Source: Halobacillus hunanensis (lineage in GTDB: Bacteria > Bacillota > Bacilli > Bacillales > Halobacillaceae). Taken from it: a stretch of DNA of 64,000 bases. Each line of letters begins with the position of its first letter. Position 1 is the first letter of the stretch. Location: contig NZ_FVZB01000007.1 of the NCBI RefSeq assembly GCF_900166655.1, positions 62,001-126,000 of the forward strand, read 5' to 3'. The position numbers and the translations under genes were made by a program. This document shows, in pieces, positions 43,935-52,742 of this stretch. The notes beneath the pieces are model-generated. The model saw only the letters and a program-made list of their open reading frames with translations. It had not been told where the DNA came from and ran no database searches.

Positions 43935-45548
43935 ATGAAAGAAAAATTTGCCCGTTGGGATACACTGTTTCTGCTATATCTTAAGCGCGATTGGAAAAAA
44001 ATAACTATATGGATTTTAGGAATTGGCTTGTTTTCAGCTGCTTATGTCCCAGCTTTTGAAGAAATAGCAAAAGGCAAGGGTTTGCTTGGAATGTACGAAA
44101 CATTGCAAAATCCTGCAATGATAGCGATGGTAGGACCTACACCGGTTGAAACAGCAAGAGATTATACTTTAGGAGCTATGTACGCGCATGAAATGCTGTT
44201 ATTCTGCGGAGTAGTTGCAATGGTCATCACTGTTCTACACGTTATAAGCCATACACGTAAAGAAGAAGATCTTGGTCTGACTGAACTAGTGCGTTCATTT
44301 CAAATTGGTCGTCAAGCCAACTCTCTTGCTGCAATGATGGAAACTGTTTTCATTAACGTTTTATTAGCACTTTTTATTGGTGGAGTAATGATGAGCTTTG
44401 GCGCTGATTCGATTTCAGTTGAAGGTTCCTTCTTATTCGGAGCTTCAATCGGTATGGCGGGTATTATTGGTGCCGTGATTGCTCTGGTTATGGCACAAGT
44501 TATGCCTGTTTCATCGGCTGCAACAGGTTCAACACTTGGAATCATAGGACTTCTTTATATCATTCGTGCGGGGACAGATGTCTCCAACGTTAACCTGTCC
44601 ATGATTAATCCTTTGGGGTGGACATATTTAACTTATCCCTTCACAGAAAATAACTGGACCTTACTGATTTTTGCATTTATTTTCAGTTTAATCATGGTAG
44701 TCATTGCTTTTGCCCTTGAAGGCTCGCGCGATATGGGAGCTGGATATCTTCCTGAAAGAGAGGGCCGGGGAAATGCAAAGAAATCGTTACTGTCTGTCCG
44801 CGGACTATTTATCAAAATTAACAAAGGTGTCATGATTGGCTGGTCGATTGCCTTTGTCCTTATGGGGGCAGCCTATGGTTCAATTTATGGAGACATGCAA
44901 ACCTTCCTTGAAAGTAACGAAGTAATGAAACAAATGTTCAGTAGTTCAGGCGTTTCCATTGAAGAATCATTCACAAGCACGATAATGATGGTCATGCTTG
45001 GTTTGGTATCGATATTGCCAATTGCAATTGTGAACAAACTATTCGCACAAGAAAACCGGTCCCTTTTAAGTCAAATTTATGCTACAAAAGTGACCCGCAT
45101 CCAACTTTTTTGGACCAGTATTGGATTAGCGATTTTTGCAAGTTTAGTAGGAATTTTATTAGCCGCGGGAAGTCTTGGTGGTACAGCTATCTCAGCCATG
45201 GGGGATAGCTCAACGATGGATACACTAGATTTTCTTGCTGCTGGCTACAACTTCTTACCATCCGTATTATTCTTTACTGGTCTAGCGGCCTTAGCACTCG
45301 GCTGGGCACCGAAACTAGGAAAAGTGGTTTATGTTTACCTTGGCTACTCCTTTGTAATCAATTACTTTGGCGGTATCTTGGAGTTACCAGAATGGTTTTC
45401 CAAAACAGCCATTCAAAGCTGGATTCCACGAATGCCAATGGAGAATTTTGATGCTCTAATTTTCATTACAATAACTGTGATTAGCATCGCTTTGATGGTA
45501 ATAGGTTACCTTGGTTATAGTAGACGGGATATGATTGAAGGTGCCTAA
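43935..45548 (+). CDS. ABC exporter permease, polyketide-antibiotic type
   Basis: A 537-residue permease with about 12 spans in two halves, resembling the TetR-linked ABC permeases annotated as exporters of polyketide antibiotics (tetronasin-type). The N-terminal LFLLYLKRDWKKITIWILG and central RGLFIKINKGVMIGWSIAFV mark the two repeats. The substrate is inferred from family only. AAAGGAGGG precedes ATG 43935. A weak terminator (45609-45637) follows. Confidence 0.85.
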   Translation: MKEKFARWDTLFLLYLKRDWKKITIWILGIGLFSAAYVPAFEEIAKGKGLLGMYETLQNPAMIAMVGPTPVETARDYTLGAMYAHEMLLFCGVVAMVITVLHVISHTRKEEDLGLTELVRSFQIGRQANSLAAMMETVFINVLLALFIGGVMMSFGADSISVEGSFLFGASIGMAGIIGAVIALVMAQVMPVSSAATGSTLGIIGLLYIIRAGTDVSNVNLSMINPLGWTYLTYPFTENNWTLLIFAFIFSLIMVVIAFALEGSRDMGAGYLPEREGRGNAKKSLLSVRGLFIKINKGVMIGWSIAFVLMGAAYGSIYGDMQTFLESNEVMKQMFSSSGVSIEESFTSTIMMVMLGLVSILPIAIVNKLFAQENRSLLSQIYATKVTRIQLFWTSIGLAIFASLVGILLAAGSLGGTAISAMGDSSTMDTLDFLAAGYNFLPSVLFFTGLAALALGWAPKLGKVVYVYLGYSFVINYFGGILELPEWFSKTAIQSWIPRMPMENFDALIFITITVISIALMVIGYLGYSRRDMIEGA

Positions 45549-45608
45549 TATTTGCTAAGGAATTTGTGAAATTAGTTAAAGACTTTATGCTAAGTCTTGT
45601 AAAGTATC

Positions 45609-45650
45609 GAGCACAATCTGTGATAAGAATTGTGCTCACTTTTCATTTTA
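45609..45650 (+). terminator. Terminator of ABC operon
   Basis: Perfect 9-bp stem 45609-45617 with 45629-45637 followed by a T-rich stretch. Confidence 0.55.
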
Positions 45651-45957
45651 GAGCCAGATAATGGAGTAACTTCTTGTGACAAATATGAAAATCTGAAATA
45701 ATCGTTATTAAATTAACGGGCTGGTGAGGATACCTACAACAAAATTATTGAAAATACAAAGCAAGTATCTGTAGACACGGGTGATGATGAGAAAGTTGTG
45801 GAATTAATTAAAATGCTTGCAATGGATCAATAGCAAACGGACGCGTTCATCGAGTAATAATACCATTTTTTTGGAATGAATGATTGTGTGAATGACAGAA
45901 ATTTGAAACAATCATTATGTTGATCGTAAATTTGAGGTAATTGTAAAGGGAGTTTTT
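45651..45957 (+). other. Interval with gene remnant and motif copies
   Basis: Variants of the intergenic motif at 45652 (GAGCCAGATAATGGAGTAAC) and 45834-45860 (CAAACGGACGCGTTCATCG). Between them 45719-45833 is an open C-terminal piece (EDTYNKIIENTKQVSVDTGD, then EKVVELIKMLAMDQ) without a start, probably the end of a lost gene. Confidence 0.4.
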
Positions 45958-46272
45958 ATGGTAAATATGAAAAAACAAGAAAAATCCTATTTTTTATAGG
46001 GATATAGTTTGTTTGCATTCGGTTTTGCGTTTAACCAGACGTTAAAGATAATAGATTCTGCGAAACCTTACGCTTCATATTCCGTCCCTTTAATTATAGT
46101 CGGATTATCTTTATTAACATTAGCAATGGTTATCGTTTTATCGAATGTTGCAGAGGCGATATTTATTATCGCTAGATATGTAGGAGACGTAACACCTTTT
46201 ATTGTTTATGTTCTGGTAGGCATTGTATTCTTATTAGGAGTAACCTTGATATTTGTTGATAAACAAAAGTAA
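45958..46272 (+). pseudogene. Three-helix membrane gene with in-frame TAG
   Basis: ATG 45958 with GGGAG upstream opens a frame MVNMKKQEKSYFL, then TAG at 45997-45999, then the same frame continues GYSLFAFGFAFNQTLKIIDS to a stop at 46270. The continuation has three hydrophobic spans. Without the TAG the product is about 103 residues. A TTG at 46009 could restart translation, but lacks an RBS. Nonsense-mutated gene is the simplest reading. Confidence 0.55.
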
Positions 46273-46384
46273 CCTTTAGTCGTTAGGGGCGTGATTAGAG
46301 TCTACAATACTCTATCTACTAAACCAGATGCTGCTATACCAGGGCTATTCAATGGAAATGGTGTTTAACTAATGAAGGCATAAA

Positions 46385-46662
46385 ATGAAGAAATATACTT
46401 GGTTAAGCTATTGGTCCTTAGTATTGAGCTTAATATCAACATTTGTATTCTTAGGAATAATGGCCGCTTTATTATCGATGGGTTTTATTACAAGTACTGT
46501 GATTATACTCTCGTTACTGATTTTCTCTTTCATTTTTGGTTTTATGGCTCTGTCCAGAAAGACAGAAAAAATGCAATCGCATTTATCACAATACTAATTT
46601 CAATTGGTAATGGTTCGGTTTTCGCATTTGCCTCAATGATGTCGCAAATGTCACCTAACTAG
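46385..46662 (+). pseudogene. Small membrane gene with frameshift
   Basis: ATG 46385 opens a frame with two hydrophobic helices, then after GFMALS becomes hydrophilic and stops at 46597. A one-base shift near 46550 continues hydrophobic text QKDRKNAIAFITILISIGNG, ending SMMSQMSPN at 46660. The restored product is about 92 residues with three helices. Not recognised. Confidence 0.5.
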
Positions 46663-46800
46663 TGGTCGGGGAATAAACCTATTTAGGGAGAATCTTTTAA
46701 CTTGAAATCTAGTCTTCTGTTAAAAGGATGCAATTCTGAAGCAGGTATATAAAAGAATTGTTTCCAATGTTCTTATTTTATCCATTGAGAGGTGAACGAA

Positions 46801-47079
46801 GTGCTGCTATTTCTTGCTGCATTTGTATTGTTAGTTGGAAGTTGGTTTTGGTTTGGGTACAATACCAAAAATGGAACATCAAATGTCTTGCTGGTGGTTG
46901 TAATGATTTGTTCTCCCTTTCTTCTCTTTATAGGAGGGATTTCATACGCGGCAAACATACACAATCAAGGGGCTGCGTTTGCGGCTGCTGGTTTAGGTTA
47001 TTTGTTACTATTTAATAGCTTTATATTGATAATAGTAATTGCTATCCTTACCATAAAAAACAAACGAAAAAGTTCTTAA
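46801..47079 (+). CDS. Three-helix membrane protein, unknown
   Basis: A 92-residue protein with three spans (about 2-19, 27-48 and 58-84). Not recognised. GTG 46801 is chosen because GAGAGGTGA lies seven bases upstream; GTG 46792 overlaps that RBS. A motif copy follows at 47102. Confidence 0.5.
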   Translation: MLLFLAAFVLLVGSWFWFGYNTKNGTSNVLLVVVMICSPFLLFIGGISYAANIHNQGAAFAAAGLGYLLLFNSFILIIVIAILTIKNKRKSS

Positions 47080-47101
47080 TTATCGTTTGTCTATTTACAA
47101 A

Positions 47102-47134
47102 GTAAATGGGGCGCTTATATGGAATAAGGATCAC
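47102..47134 (+). repeat. Intergenic GGGGCGC motif copy
   Basis: GTAAATGGGGCGCTTATATG followed by GAATAAGGATCAC. The match to consensus is good except the central bases. Confidence 0.6.
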
Positions 47135-47138
47135 AGGA

Positions 47139-47300
47139 GAGAACTGGGATGCGCAGGATTTGGATATCCATGTAACTGGTGATGAAAGAGGATGGAAAGC
47201 ACCTGCGGAAAAGGCTATTTCTGAGTAGGATCGTATTGTGGGGATTAGGAAGTCCCTTGAAAATCGTTTAGTAGATTTACATGAACATCAATTTTTTTAA
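47139..47300 (+). pseudogene. C-terminal gene remnant with in-frame TAG
   Basis: An open frame without a start (ENWDAQDLDIHVTGDERGWK, APAEKAISE) is cut by TAG at 47226-47228 and continues DRIVGIRKSLENRLVDLHEH, ending at TAA 47298-47300. The continuity of sensible protein text on both sides argues for one former gene end. Not recognised. Confidence 0.4.
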
Positions 47301-47430
47301 TGGGGATTGTCAGTCGAGTTTGGCATCACTGATACTTTACTGTCTTTTGGTTGATAGAGGATTTAAAAATACATAAAAAGGCCATTTTGTTGAATAAATA
47401 CAATCTGAAAAGAAATGGGGACATTTAAGT

Positions 47431-48273
47431 ATGACTGAAATTAAAGAAATAGGATCTTTATGTTCTGTAGACGACAAAGGCTATATACTAAACCAGTCTG
47501 ATCCCGGAAAAATCAATAATAAATTTCGAGAAGTAATCCGACTAATCAATGAAAGCTGTCTTTCCGTTCTACCAAAGGACATTCACAGTATTTATATAAG
47601 AGGATCTGTGCCAAGAGGGCTGGACATTGAAGGTGTATCAGATGTTGACGTAATAGTAGTAACCTATTCTAATCCTCAAGATATTGACCTTGATTGGGTG
47701 GAGGAGACGGGACAATTCATCGATCAAAAATTCCATTTTATAAACGGTGTAGAATTAGGATTCTGCCCTTTAAGTGAGGTTGAGGAATCAAAATATTGCT
47801 CCATGATTCCATTTATTCTAAAAACCTATGGTATTTGTGTGTATGGTGAGAACCTAATAAGTAAGCTCCCTGATTATAAACCAGACAGATCCTTGGCGAA
47901 TGAACACCTCATTCATTTAACATCTCTTATTGATAAAGCCAAGCATGATTTAACGGGAAATGACGACACTGAGGACATTAAGGATTGCTGTTCATGGATC
48001 ATGAGAATTATTGTGAGGGCTGGTCTTGCGCTTGTCATTGTTCAAGAACAGTCGTACACAAGGGATTTATTCCCAGCCTATAAACTATTTTCGAAGCATT
48101 ATCCTGAAAAAGAGCAAGAGATGAGAAAGTCGCTTTGGTACGCAATCAACCCCTTATCAAGTTCAGAAGAAATATTAAAATTCTTGAATCACTTTGGAAG
48201 TTGGATGAAGGAAGAAGCAGAGAATTGGCTTAAAGTTTATAACCCAAAAAAAGAAATGCATCTACCGCTTTGA
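47431..48273 (+). CDS. Minimal nucleotidyltransferase-domain protein
   Basis: A 280-residue protein with a Pol-beta-type nucleotidyltransferase domain: IYIRGSVPRGLDIEGVSDVD (about residues 52-71), giving the GS motif and DxD metal-binding pair, plus the third acidic residue in FHFINGVELGF. The C-terminal half is helical, as in aminoglycoside nucleotidyltransferase-like proteins. The substrate is unknown; antibiotic modification is possible but unproven. A good terminator follows. Confidence 0.75.
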   Translation: MTEIKEIGSLCSVDDKGYILNQSDPGKINNKFREVIRLINESCLSVLPKDIHSIYIRGSVPRGLDIEGVSDVDVIVVTYSNPQDIDLDWVEETGQFIDQKFHFINGVELGFCPLSEVEESKYCSMIPFILKTYGICVYGENLISKLPDYKPDRSLANEHLIHLTSLIDKAKHDLTGNDDTEDIKDCCSWIMRIIVRAGLALVIVQEQSYTRDLFPAYKLFSKHYPEKEQEMRKSLWYAINPLSSSEEILKFLNHFGSWMKEEAENWLKVYNPKKEMHLPL

Positions 48274-48301
48274 TAATGTACTCACTGTTTATCTAAAGGT
48301 C

Positions 48302-48334
48302 GCGATTATCTAACATTAGATAATCGCTTTTTTT
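48302..48334 (+). terminator. Intrinsic terminator
   Basis: Perfect 12-bp stem (48302-48313 with 48316-48327) with a two-base loop and a run of seven T. Confidence 0.9.
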
Positions 48335-48388
48335 ACTTCAAATTTGGCATGGGCAGTGAGTATTTACATCTTTTATGAGGACTTACTG

Positions 48389-48422
48389 TTCAATATACTG
48401 TATTTTTATTTTGTATATTGAA
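48389..48422. promoter_or_regulatory. Candidate operator upstream of XRE-cupin gene
   Basis: TTCAATATAC (48389-48398) and its exact inverse GTATATTGAA (48413-48422), 14 bases apart, about 45 bases before the regulator's start codon. Probably an autoregulatory site. Confidence 0.6.
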
Positions 48423-48466
48423 TATAAGTGTGCTACAATCGTTGACAAATTTTAAGGAGAATCCAC

Positions 48467-49021
48467 ATGGAAAATATACAAGTAACAATAGCGAAAAATC
48501 TTTATACCATACGAAAACAAAGAAATTTGACATTGGATCGCTTATCAGAATTAACAGGAGTTAGTAAGGCGATGTTAGCCCAAATTGAAAAAGGGAAAAG
48601 TAATCCTACGGTTACGACACTTTGGAAAATCGCTAATGGCCTTCAAGTTTCATTTTCAACATTTATGAAAGAGAAAGCACCTGTCATCAAAAAGGTGAAC
48701 ATTAGTAATATGGATCCTCTGATAGACGATGAAGGCAAGTACAGGGTTTTTCCCTTATTTCCATACCATCAAGAGAAAAAATTCGAAATTTACGTGGTGG
48801 AATTACAGCCAGGCTGCTCTTATGATGGTCGCTCTCACTTAGGGGAAGAATTTATCATCATGAAAGAAGGAGAAGTAAAGGTAAATGTTCAGGGAGAGGT
48901 TCAACAGCTAAGATCAGGGGATGGACTTCAATTTTTAGGTGAATCGGTACATGGTTATCAAAATGATTCGGATGATCTGGCAAGCTTTTTTATGCTTGTA
49001 TATTATCCAGACCCTGAATAA
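48467..49021 (+). CDS. XRE family regulator with cupin domain
   Basis: A 184-residue regulator: XRE-type HTH at residues 8-62 (LYTIRKQRNLTLDRLSELTG, SKAMLAQIEKGKSNPTV) and a C-terminal cupin barrel (about 110-180, GEEFIIMKEGEVKVNV, GDGLQFLGESVHGYQN). Such proteins sense a small metabolite through the cupin. AAGGAGA precedes ATG 48467. Directly downstream is a collapsed oxidoreductase gene, probably its former partner. Confidence 0.88.
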   Translation: MENIQVTIAKNLYTIRKQRNLTLDRLSELTGVSKAMLAQIEKGKSNPTVTTLWKIANGLQVSFSTFMKEKAPVIKKVNISNMDPLIDDEGKYRVFPLFPYHQEKKFEIYVVELQPGCSYDGRSHLGEEFIIMKEGEVKVNVQGEVQQLRSGDGLQFLGESVHGYQNDSDDLASFFMLVYYPDPE

Positions 49022-49067
49022 CTCTATTTATTTTGTTCGGACTTAACTTTAATTGGAGGTTGATTAG

Positions 49068-49196
49068 ATGAATGTCCTTATTGTTTATGCCCATCCAGAA
49101 CCTTTACTTCAAGGTTTGGAGAATCTGCCTTTTATTCCTTATCACCCCAATTCACATTTCAATGAGGATCATCGATTAAAAGAAGAGTATAAGTGA
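49068..49196 (+). pseudogene. NAD(P)H oxidoreductase gene with internal deletion
   Basis: A 42-codon frame with a perfect RBS (GGAGGT). The first 12 residues (MNVLIVYAHPEP) are the start of flavodoxin-like NAD(P)H:quinone oxidoreductases. The rest (ENLPFIPYHPNSHFNEDHRL) reads like the extreme C-terminus of such a protein. About 500 bases in between appear to have been lost in frame. Confidence 0.6.
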
Positions 49197-49251
49197 GTTG
49201 ATGTGAAGCTCCGAAATAGGTGTTCATTCTGTTTATTTTATCTTGACATCA

Positions 49252-49295
49252 AGTTTTCCGCATAAGGGCAACTCTTCTGGAATAAGGATCAGGGC
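49252..49295 (+). repeat. Intergenic motif copy
   Basis: AAGTTTTCCGCATAAGGGCA followed by ACTCTTCTGGAATAAGGATC and AGGGC. The right half is the best match to the consensus in the window. Confidence 0.6.
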
Positions 49296-49463
49296 CTGTA
49301 CCAAACATAAGATCAATATAATGGAAAGGAATAGGATTTAATTTGGATTTTTCGGGAACCCACCAAGACTTTATTATAGTCCAATCGAAAAAATTTCTTC
49401 CGTTACAGAAATTAAGGTGTGAGTAGTGGCAGTAAGAAAATACTATTTGAAGAAGGAGCACAG

Positions 49464-50420
49464 ATGATGGCTTATGTTTTATTAATTGTTGGATTTGCAT
49501 TATTGATTAAAGGGGCAGATCTTTTTGTTGACGGGTCTTCCAATATTGCAAGACTTCTCCGGGTTCCGCCCATTCTGATCGGGTTAACGATTGTGGCATT
49601 TGGAACAAGTTCGCCTGAGGCAACAGTGAGTATTATTGCAGCATTGGAAGGAAGTGCAGATGTCTCACTGGGTAACGTGATTGGAAGCAATATCTTTAAC
49701 ATTACACTCGTTGTAGGGGCGGCTGCTTTTTTATTTCCTTTGAAAGTCGAAAATGAAACCATCAAAAAGGAAATCCCATTTACATTACTTGCAAGTGCTG
49801 CTTTGCTCATTCTTATGAGTGATGTTGCGTTGCAGGGCCTTGACAGCAATATGCTTACACGTAGTGAAGGGTTCATCTTTTTATTGTTCTTATCCATTTT
49901 TATGTACTATGTTATTGAGATTGGCCTAAAAAGCCGGAGGGATACAGGGAATGAATCAGTCCCTGAAGACATTACCTGGGGTAAAAATATATTAATTAGC
50001 ATTTTAGGTCTGGCGGCAATTATATTTGGGGGAAATCTGGTAGTAAATAATGGTACAGAAATTGCTTATTCCCTTGGTATGAGTGAAACATTGGTAGGGC
50101 TAACGATTATTGCGGTAGGGACATCACTTCCTGAACTGGTGACATCTATTTCTGCAGCGCTGAAAAAAGAAAGCGAAATCGCGCTGGGGAACATTGTGGG
50201 GAGTAACATTTTCAATATTTTATTTGTACTTGGTGCATCTGCAGCCATTTCACCATTAGCAGTGAATGATAAAGTGTTTATTGATGTGATTCTTATGATT
50301 GTACTGACCGTTTTATTATTGATTTTCTCAAGGACCAGTTTCAAGATTGGAAAGAGAGAAGGCTTGTTGCTTGTTGTCGCATACATTATTTATCTGGTTT
50401 ATATTATATTACGGAATTAA
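49464..50420 (+). CDS. CaCA family calcium/sodium antiporter
   Basis: A 318-residue cation antiporter of the K+-dependent/YrbG type. Ten spans in two inverted halves, each with an alpha-repeat: IVAFGTSSPEATVSIIAAL with NVIGSNIFNI, and IIAVGTSLPELVTSISAALK with NIVGSNIFNI. It exchanges Ca2+ (or Na+) for H+/Na+. ATG 49464 follows AAGGAG by five bases; the frame is open further upstream without an RBS. A terminator lies at 50427-50461. Confidence 0.9.
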   Translation: MMAYVLLIVGFALLIKGADLFVDGSSNIARLLRVPPILIGLTIVAFGTSSPEATVSIIAALEGSADVSLGNVIGSNIFNITLVVGAAAFLFPLKVENETIKKEIPFTLLASAALLILMSDVALQGLDSNMLTRSEGFIFLLFLSIFMYYVIEIGLKSRRDTGNESVPEDITWGKNILISILGLAAIIFGGNLVVNNGTEIAYSLGMSETLVGLTIIAVGTSLPELVTSISAALKKESEIALGNIVGSNIFNILFVLGASAAISPLAVNDKVFIDVILMIVLTVLLLIFSRTSFKIGKREGLLLVVAYIIYLVYIILRN

Positions 50421-50426
50421 TCTAAG

Positions 50427-50461
50427 AAACCGGTTAGCAATTTATAGGCTGACCGGTTTTC
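50427..50461. terminator. Terminator between convergent genes
   Basis: Stem 50427-50438 with 50448-50459 (one weak pair), T-run on the plus strand, between the antiporter and the P-II gene. Confidence 0.7.
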
Positions 50462-50535
50462 TGCTGACGATTATTTATAATTGTTATTCGCCTGCTTGAT
50501 AATTTTATTGAAAGAGTGGATCAACAGTAACTAAA

Positions 50536-51201
50536 TCACTGATACAAACCATACGTATTATTGATATCCTGAATGAAAATAATTCCGTTACCCGGGTCAT
50601 CTATTTTAAGCTTTTTTCTGATGGATGAAACAATCGCATCGGTCCTGTCCCGCTCGGAAAGAATCAGTACTACTTCCTTTTCAGGTTCAATTTCCATCGA
50701 AAAAACTTTGCTCGTTTCATGAATTCCAGATCCCCTGGCATTAATGATCGTGCCGCCTTTTGAACCGGCTTCGGTTGCTGCGTCGATTACCTCTTCTGCA
50801 TTTCCTTTTTCGATAATTACCGTAATAGCGTGATACATTTTGTCTGCACCTCCACTTTCTTTCAGACGATCACTTTTAAAACTTCTTGCACCGAAAATTT
50901 GATTGATTGAGGTAGTAAAAGCTATGCCGTGGTTTGGCTTGTTGAACTTAAATTTCTCACTTAACTTTTCAAGCGCATGAATCGCAGTTGTTTCACTGGA
51001 TCCCATTAAGATAATTTCTTTTTTTACACGGCTCAGTCCCAGCATGTCAAGGATGCGGCTTTTTACTGTACCTCTTCCAACAAGCACCGTCCCTCCTGAG
51101 ACCCCGTACTTTTTAGCTGATTTCATAATCTTACTCCCAAGTCCGGTGTTAACGATAACGCAAACCAATTCAAGGTCCGTCGTTTCAGTTTTACTCGACA
51201 C
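50536..51201 (-). CDS. Double-domain P-II family protein
   Basis: A 221-residue protein made of two GlnB-like halves. The first (about 10-100, ELVCVIVNTGLGSKIMKSAK with GGTVLVGRG) and the second (about 118-215, HAITVIIEKGNAEEVIDAAT with GGTIINARGSG) both show the P-II beta-alpha-beta pattern and the G-G-T/R-G-S T-loop base. No uridylylation tyrosine motif is clear. It overlaps the DUF1538 membrane gene by 11 bases, so it likely gates that protein in response to an effector nucleotide (inference). Confidence 0.85.
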   Translation of the reverse strand: MSSKTETTDLELVCVIVNTGLGSKIMKSAKKYGVSGGTVLVGRGTVKSRILDMLGLSRVKKEIILMGSSETTAIHALEKLSEKFKFNKPNHGIAFTTSINQIFGARSFKSDRLKESGGADKMYHAITVIIEKGNAEEVIDAATEAGSKGGTIINARGSGIHETSKVFSMEIEPEKEVVLILSERDRTDAIVSSIRKKLKIDDPGNGIIFIQDINNTYGLYQ

Positions 51202-52690
51202 TTCGCTTCACTCCTCCTTTATCTTTTTTCGACTTTAGTTTAAATACAAGCCCTAGGACCTGCAAAGCAATTAGTGGTGTCATAGCTACAAGCGCAATCA
51301 TACCAAATCCATCTACCAATACATCTGCACCAGCTGTAGCCTCGGCAGCTCCTTGTACAAACGCAAGAATAAATGTAGCGGTCATTGGACCTGAAGCAAC
51401 TCCGCCTGAGTCAAAGGCAATTCCGACAAATAATTTTGGAGCAAAATAAGTTAGTGTAATCGCAATGATGTATCCTGGTAGCAGGTAATGCCATAGTTGA
51501 AGATCAGTAATCAGCACTCTCAGTATTGATAAAAGAACTGCCAATCCAACTCCAAGAGAAAGAGTACTCAAAACGACTGATCTTTTTACATAACCACTTG
51601 TCACATCTTCAATCTGACTCGTAAGGACATGTACGGCAGGTTCAGCTAAAATTGTAACAAAGCCTAAAAGAAGAGCTATGATAATGATATATGTTTTATT
51701 ATCCAGGGAGGCTAGATTGTACCCAATGGCGCTTCCAACGTCCATGAACCCGGCGTTCACACCAACCAGGAACAAGACAAGCCCAATGAAGGTAAACAGC
51801 ATTCCCATTAAAATTTTCCTTACTGCTTTCTTAGTCATTTTAAACGATTTCTTCTGAAATACAAGGAAAATTATTAAAATCGGTACCAGAGCTACAATTA
51901 TTTCCAACGTTATAATCGGAAGTTCGTGTAAAAAAGGTCCAATGATGGAATTTGCATCATGACCAGCTGCATCTAGACTTCCGGTCATTTTATCAGTTTG
52001 CATAATGATATTCATGATCATAACGGCAATGATGGCCCCCGTTGAAGCTATGGCCACTAAGCCGAAACTGTCCTTTTCGGAAGCTTTACTGTCTTTTTTT
52101 AATGTGGAAATCCCTAAAGCTAGGGCAAGAACAAATGGTACGGTCAAAGCACCTGTGGTTGCACCTGATGCATCAAAAGATATGGCTAAAAACTCGGGGG
52201 ACGTAAATATGGCAAGAACAAAAATGATCAGATACAAAATCGAGAGCAGTTTATAAAGGGGGAAGTTATAGACAGTTCGAACAAGTCCGGTAGCAATTAG
52301 TAAGCCGATTCCAATGGATACGACAATCACTAGGCTTGTTTTTGATATCAATCCTGAGGTAACCATTTCAACCTGTCCGGCTAAAATATGCAAATCTGGT
52401 TCGGCGATGGAGATGAAAAAGCCCAGCAATAAACCTGCAATCATAACGACCCAGATTTTATTTGACTTGGCAATAGATTTCCCGATTGCCTGGCCAATAG
52501 GAGTAATTCCAATATCTACGCCAAACAGGAAAATAGATAATCCAACAATAATTAAAATAGATCCGATAATAAATCGAATTATAAGTGAGGCGTCAAGTGG
52601 TATTAAGATAAAATTCAGGATTAAAACCATTGCAGTAATGGGGAGGACGGCAAACAATACTTCTTTTAACTTTGAAAGCAGTACATTCAA
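51191..52690 (-). CDS. DUF1538 membrane transporter-like protein
   Basis: A 499-residue protein with about 12-14 spans in two DUF1538 repeats. Paired motifs are LLGFFISIAEPDLHILAGQV with FDASGATTGALTVPFVLALA, and LLGFVTILAEPAVHVLTSQI with FDSGGVASGPMTATFILAFV. These twin acidic-Pro and Gly/Ser loops look like a pseudo-symmetric transport pathway. The start is TTG at 52690, after AAAGGA. The substrate is unknown. It is translationally coupled to the P-II protein. Confidence 0.85.
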   Translation of the reverse strand: MNVLLSKLKEVLFAVLPITAMVLILNFILIPLDASLIIRFIIGSILIIVGLSIFLFGVDIGITPIGQAIGKSIAKSNKIWVVMIAGLLLGFFISIAEPDLHILAGQVEMVTSGLISKTSLVIVVSIGIGLLIATGLVRTVYNFPLYKLLSILYLIIFVLAIFTSPEFLAISFDASGATTGALTVPFVLALALGISTLKKDSKASEKDSFGLVAIASTGAIIAVMIMNIIMQTDKMTGSLDAAGHDANSIIGPFLHELPIITLEIIVALVPILIIFLVFQKKSFKMTKKAVRKILMGMLFTFIGLVLFLVGVNAGFMDVGSAIGYNLASLDNKTYIIIIALLLGFVTILAEPAVHVLTSQIEDVTSGYVKRSVVLSTLSLGVGLAVLLSILRVLITDLQLWHYLLPGYIIAITLTYFAPKLFVGIAFDSGGVASGPMTATFILAFVQGAAEATAGADVLVDGFGMIALVAMTPLIALQVLGLVFKLKSKKDKGGVKRSVE

Positions 52691-52742
52691 TTGTTTTTCA
52701 TTCCTTTCTTTTTGTAGTAAAACTCAAATCACAGTTCAGAGG

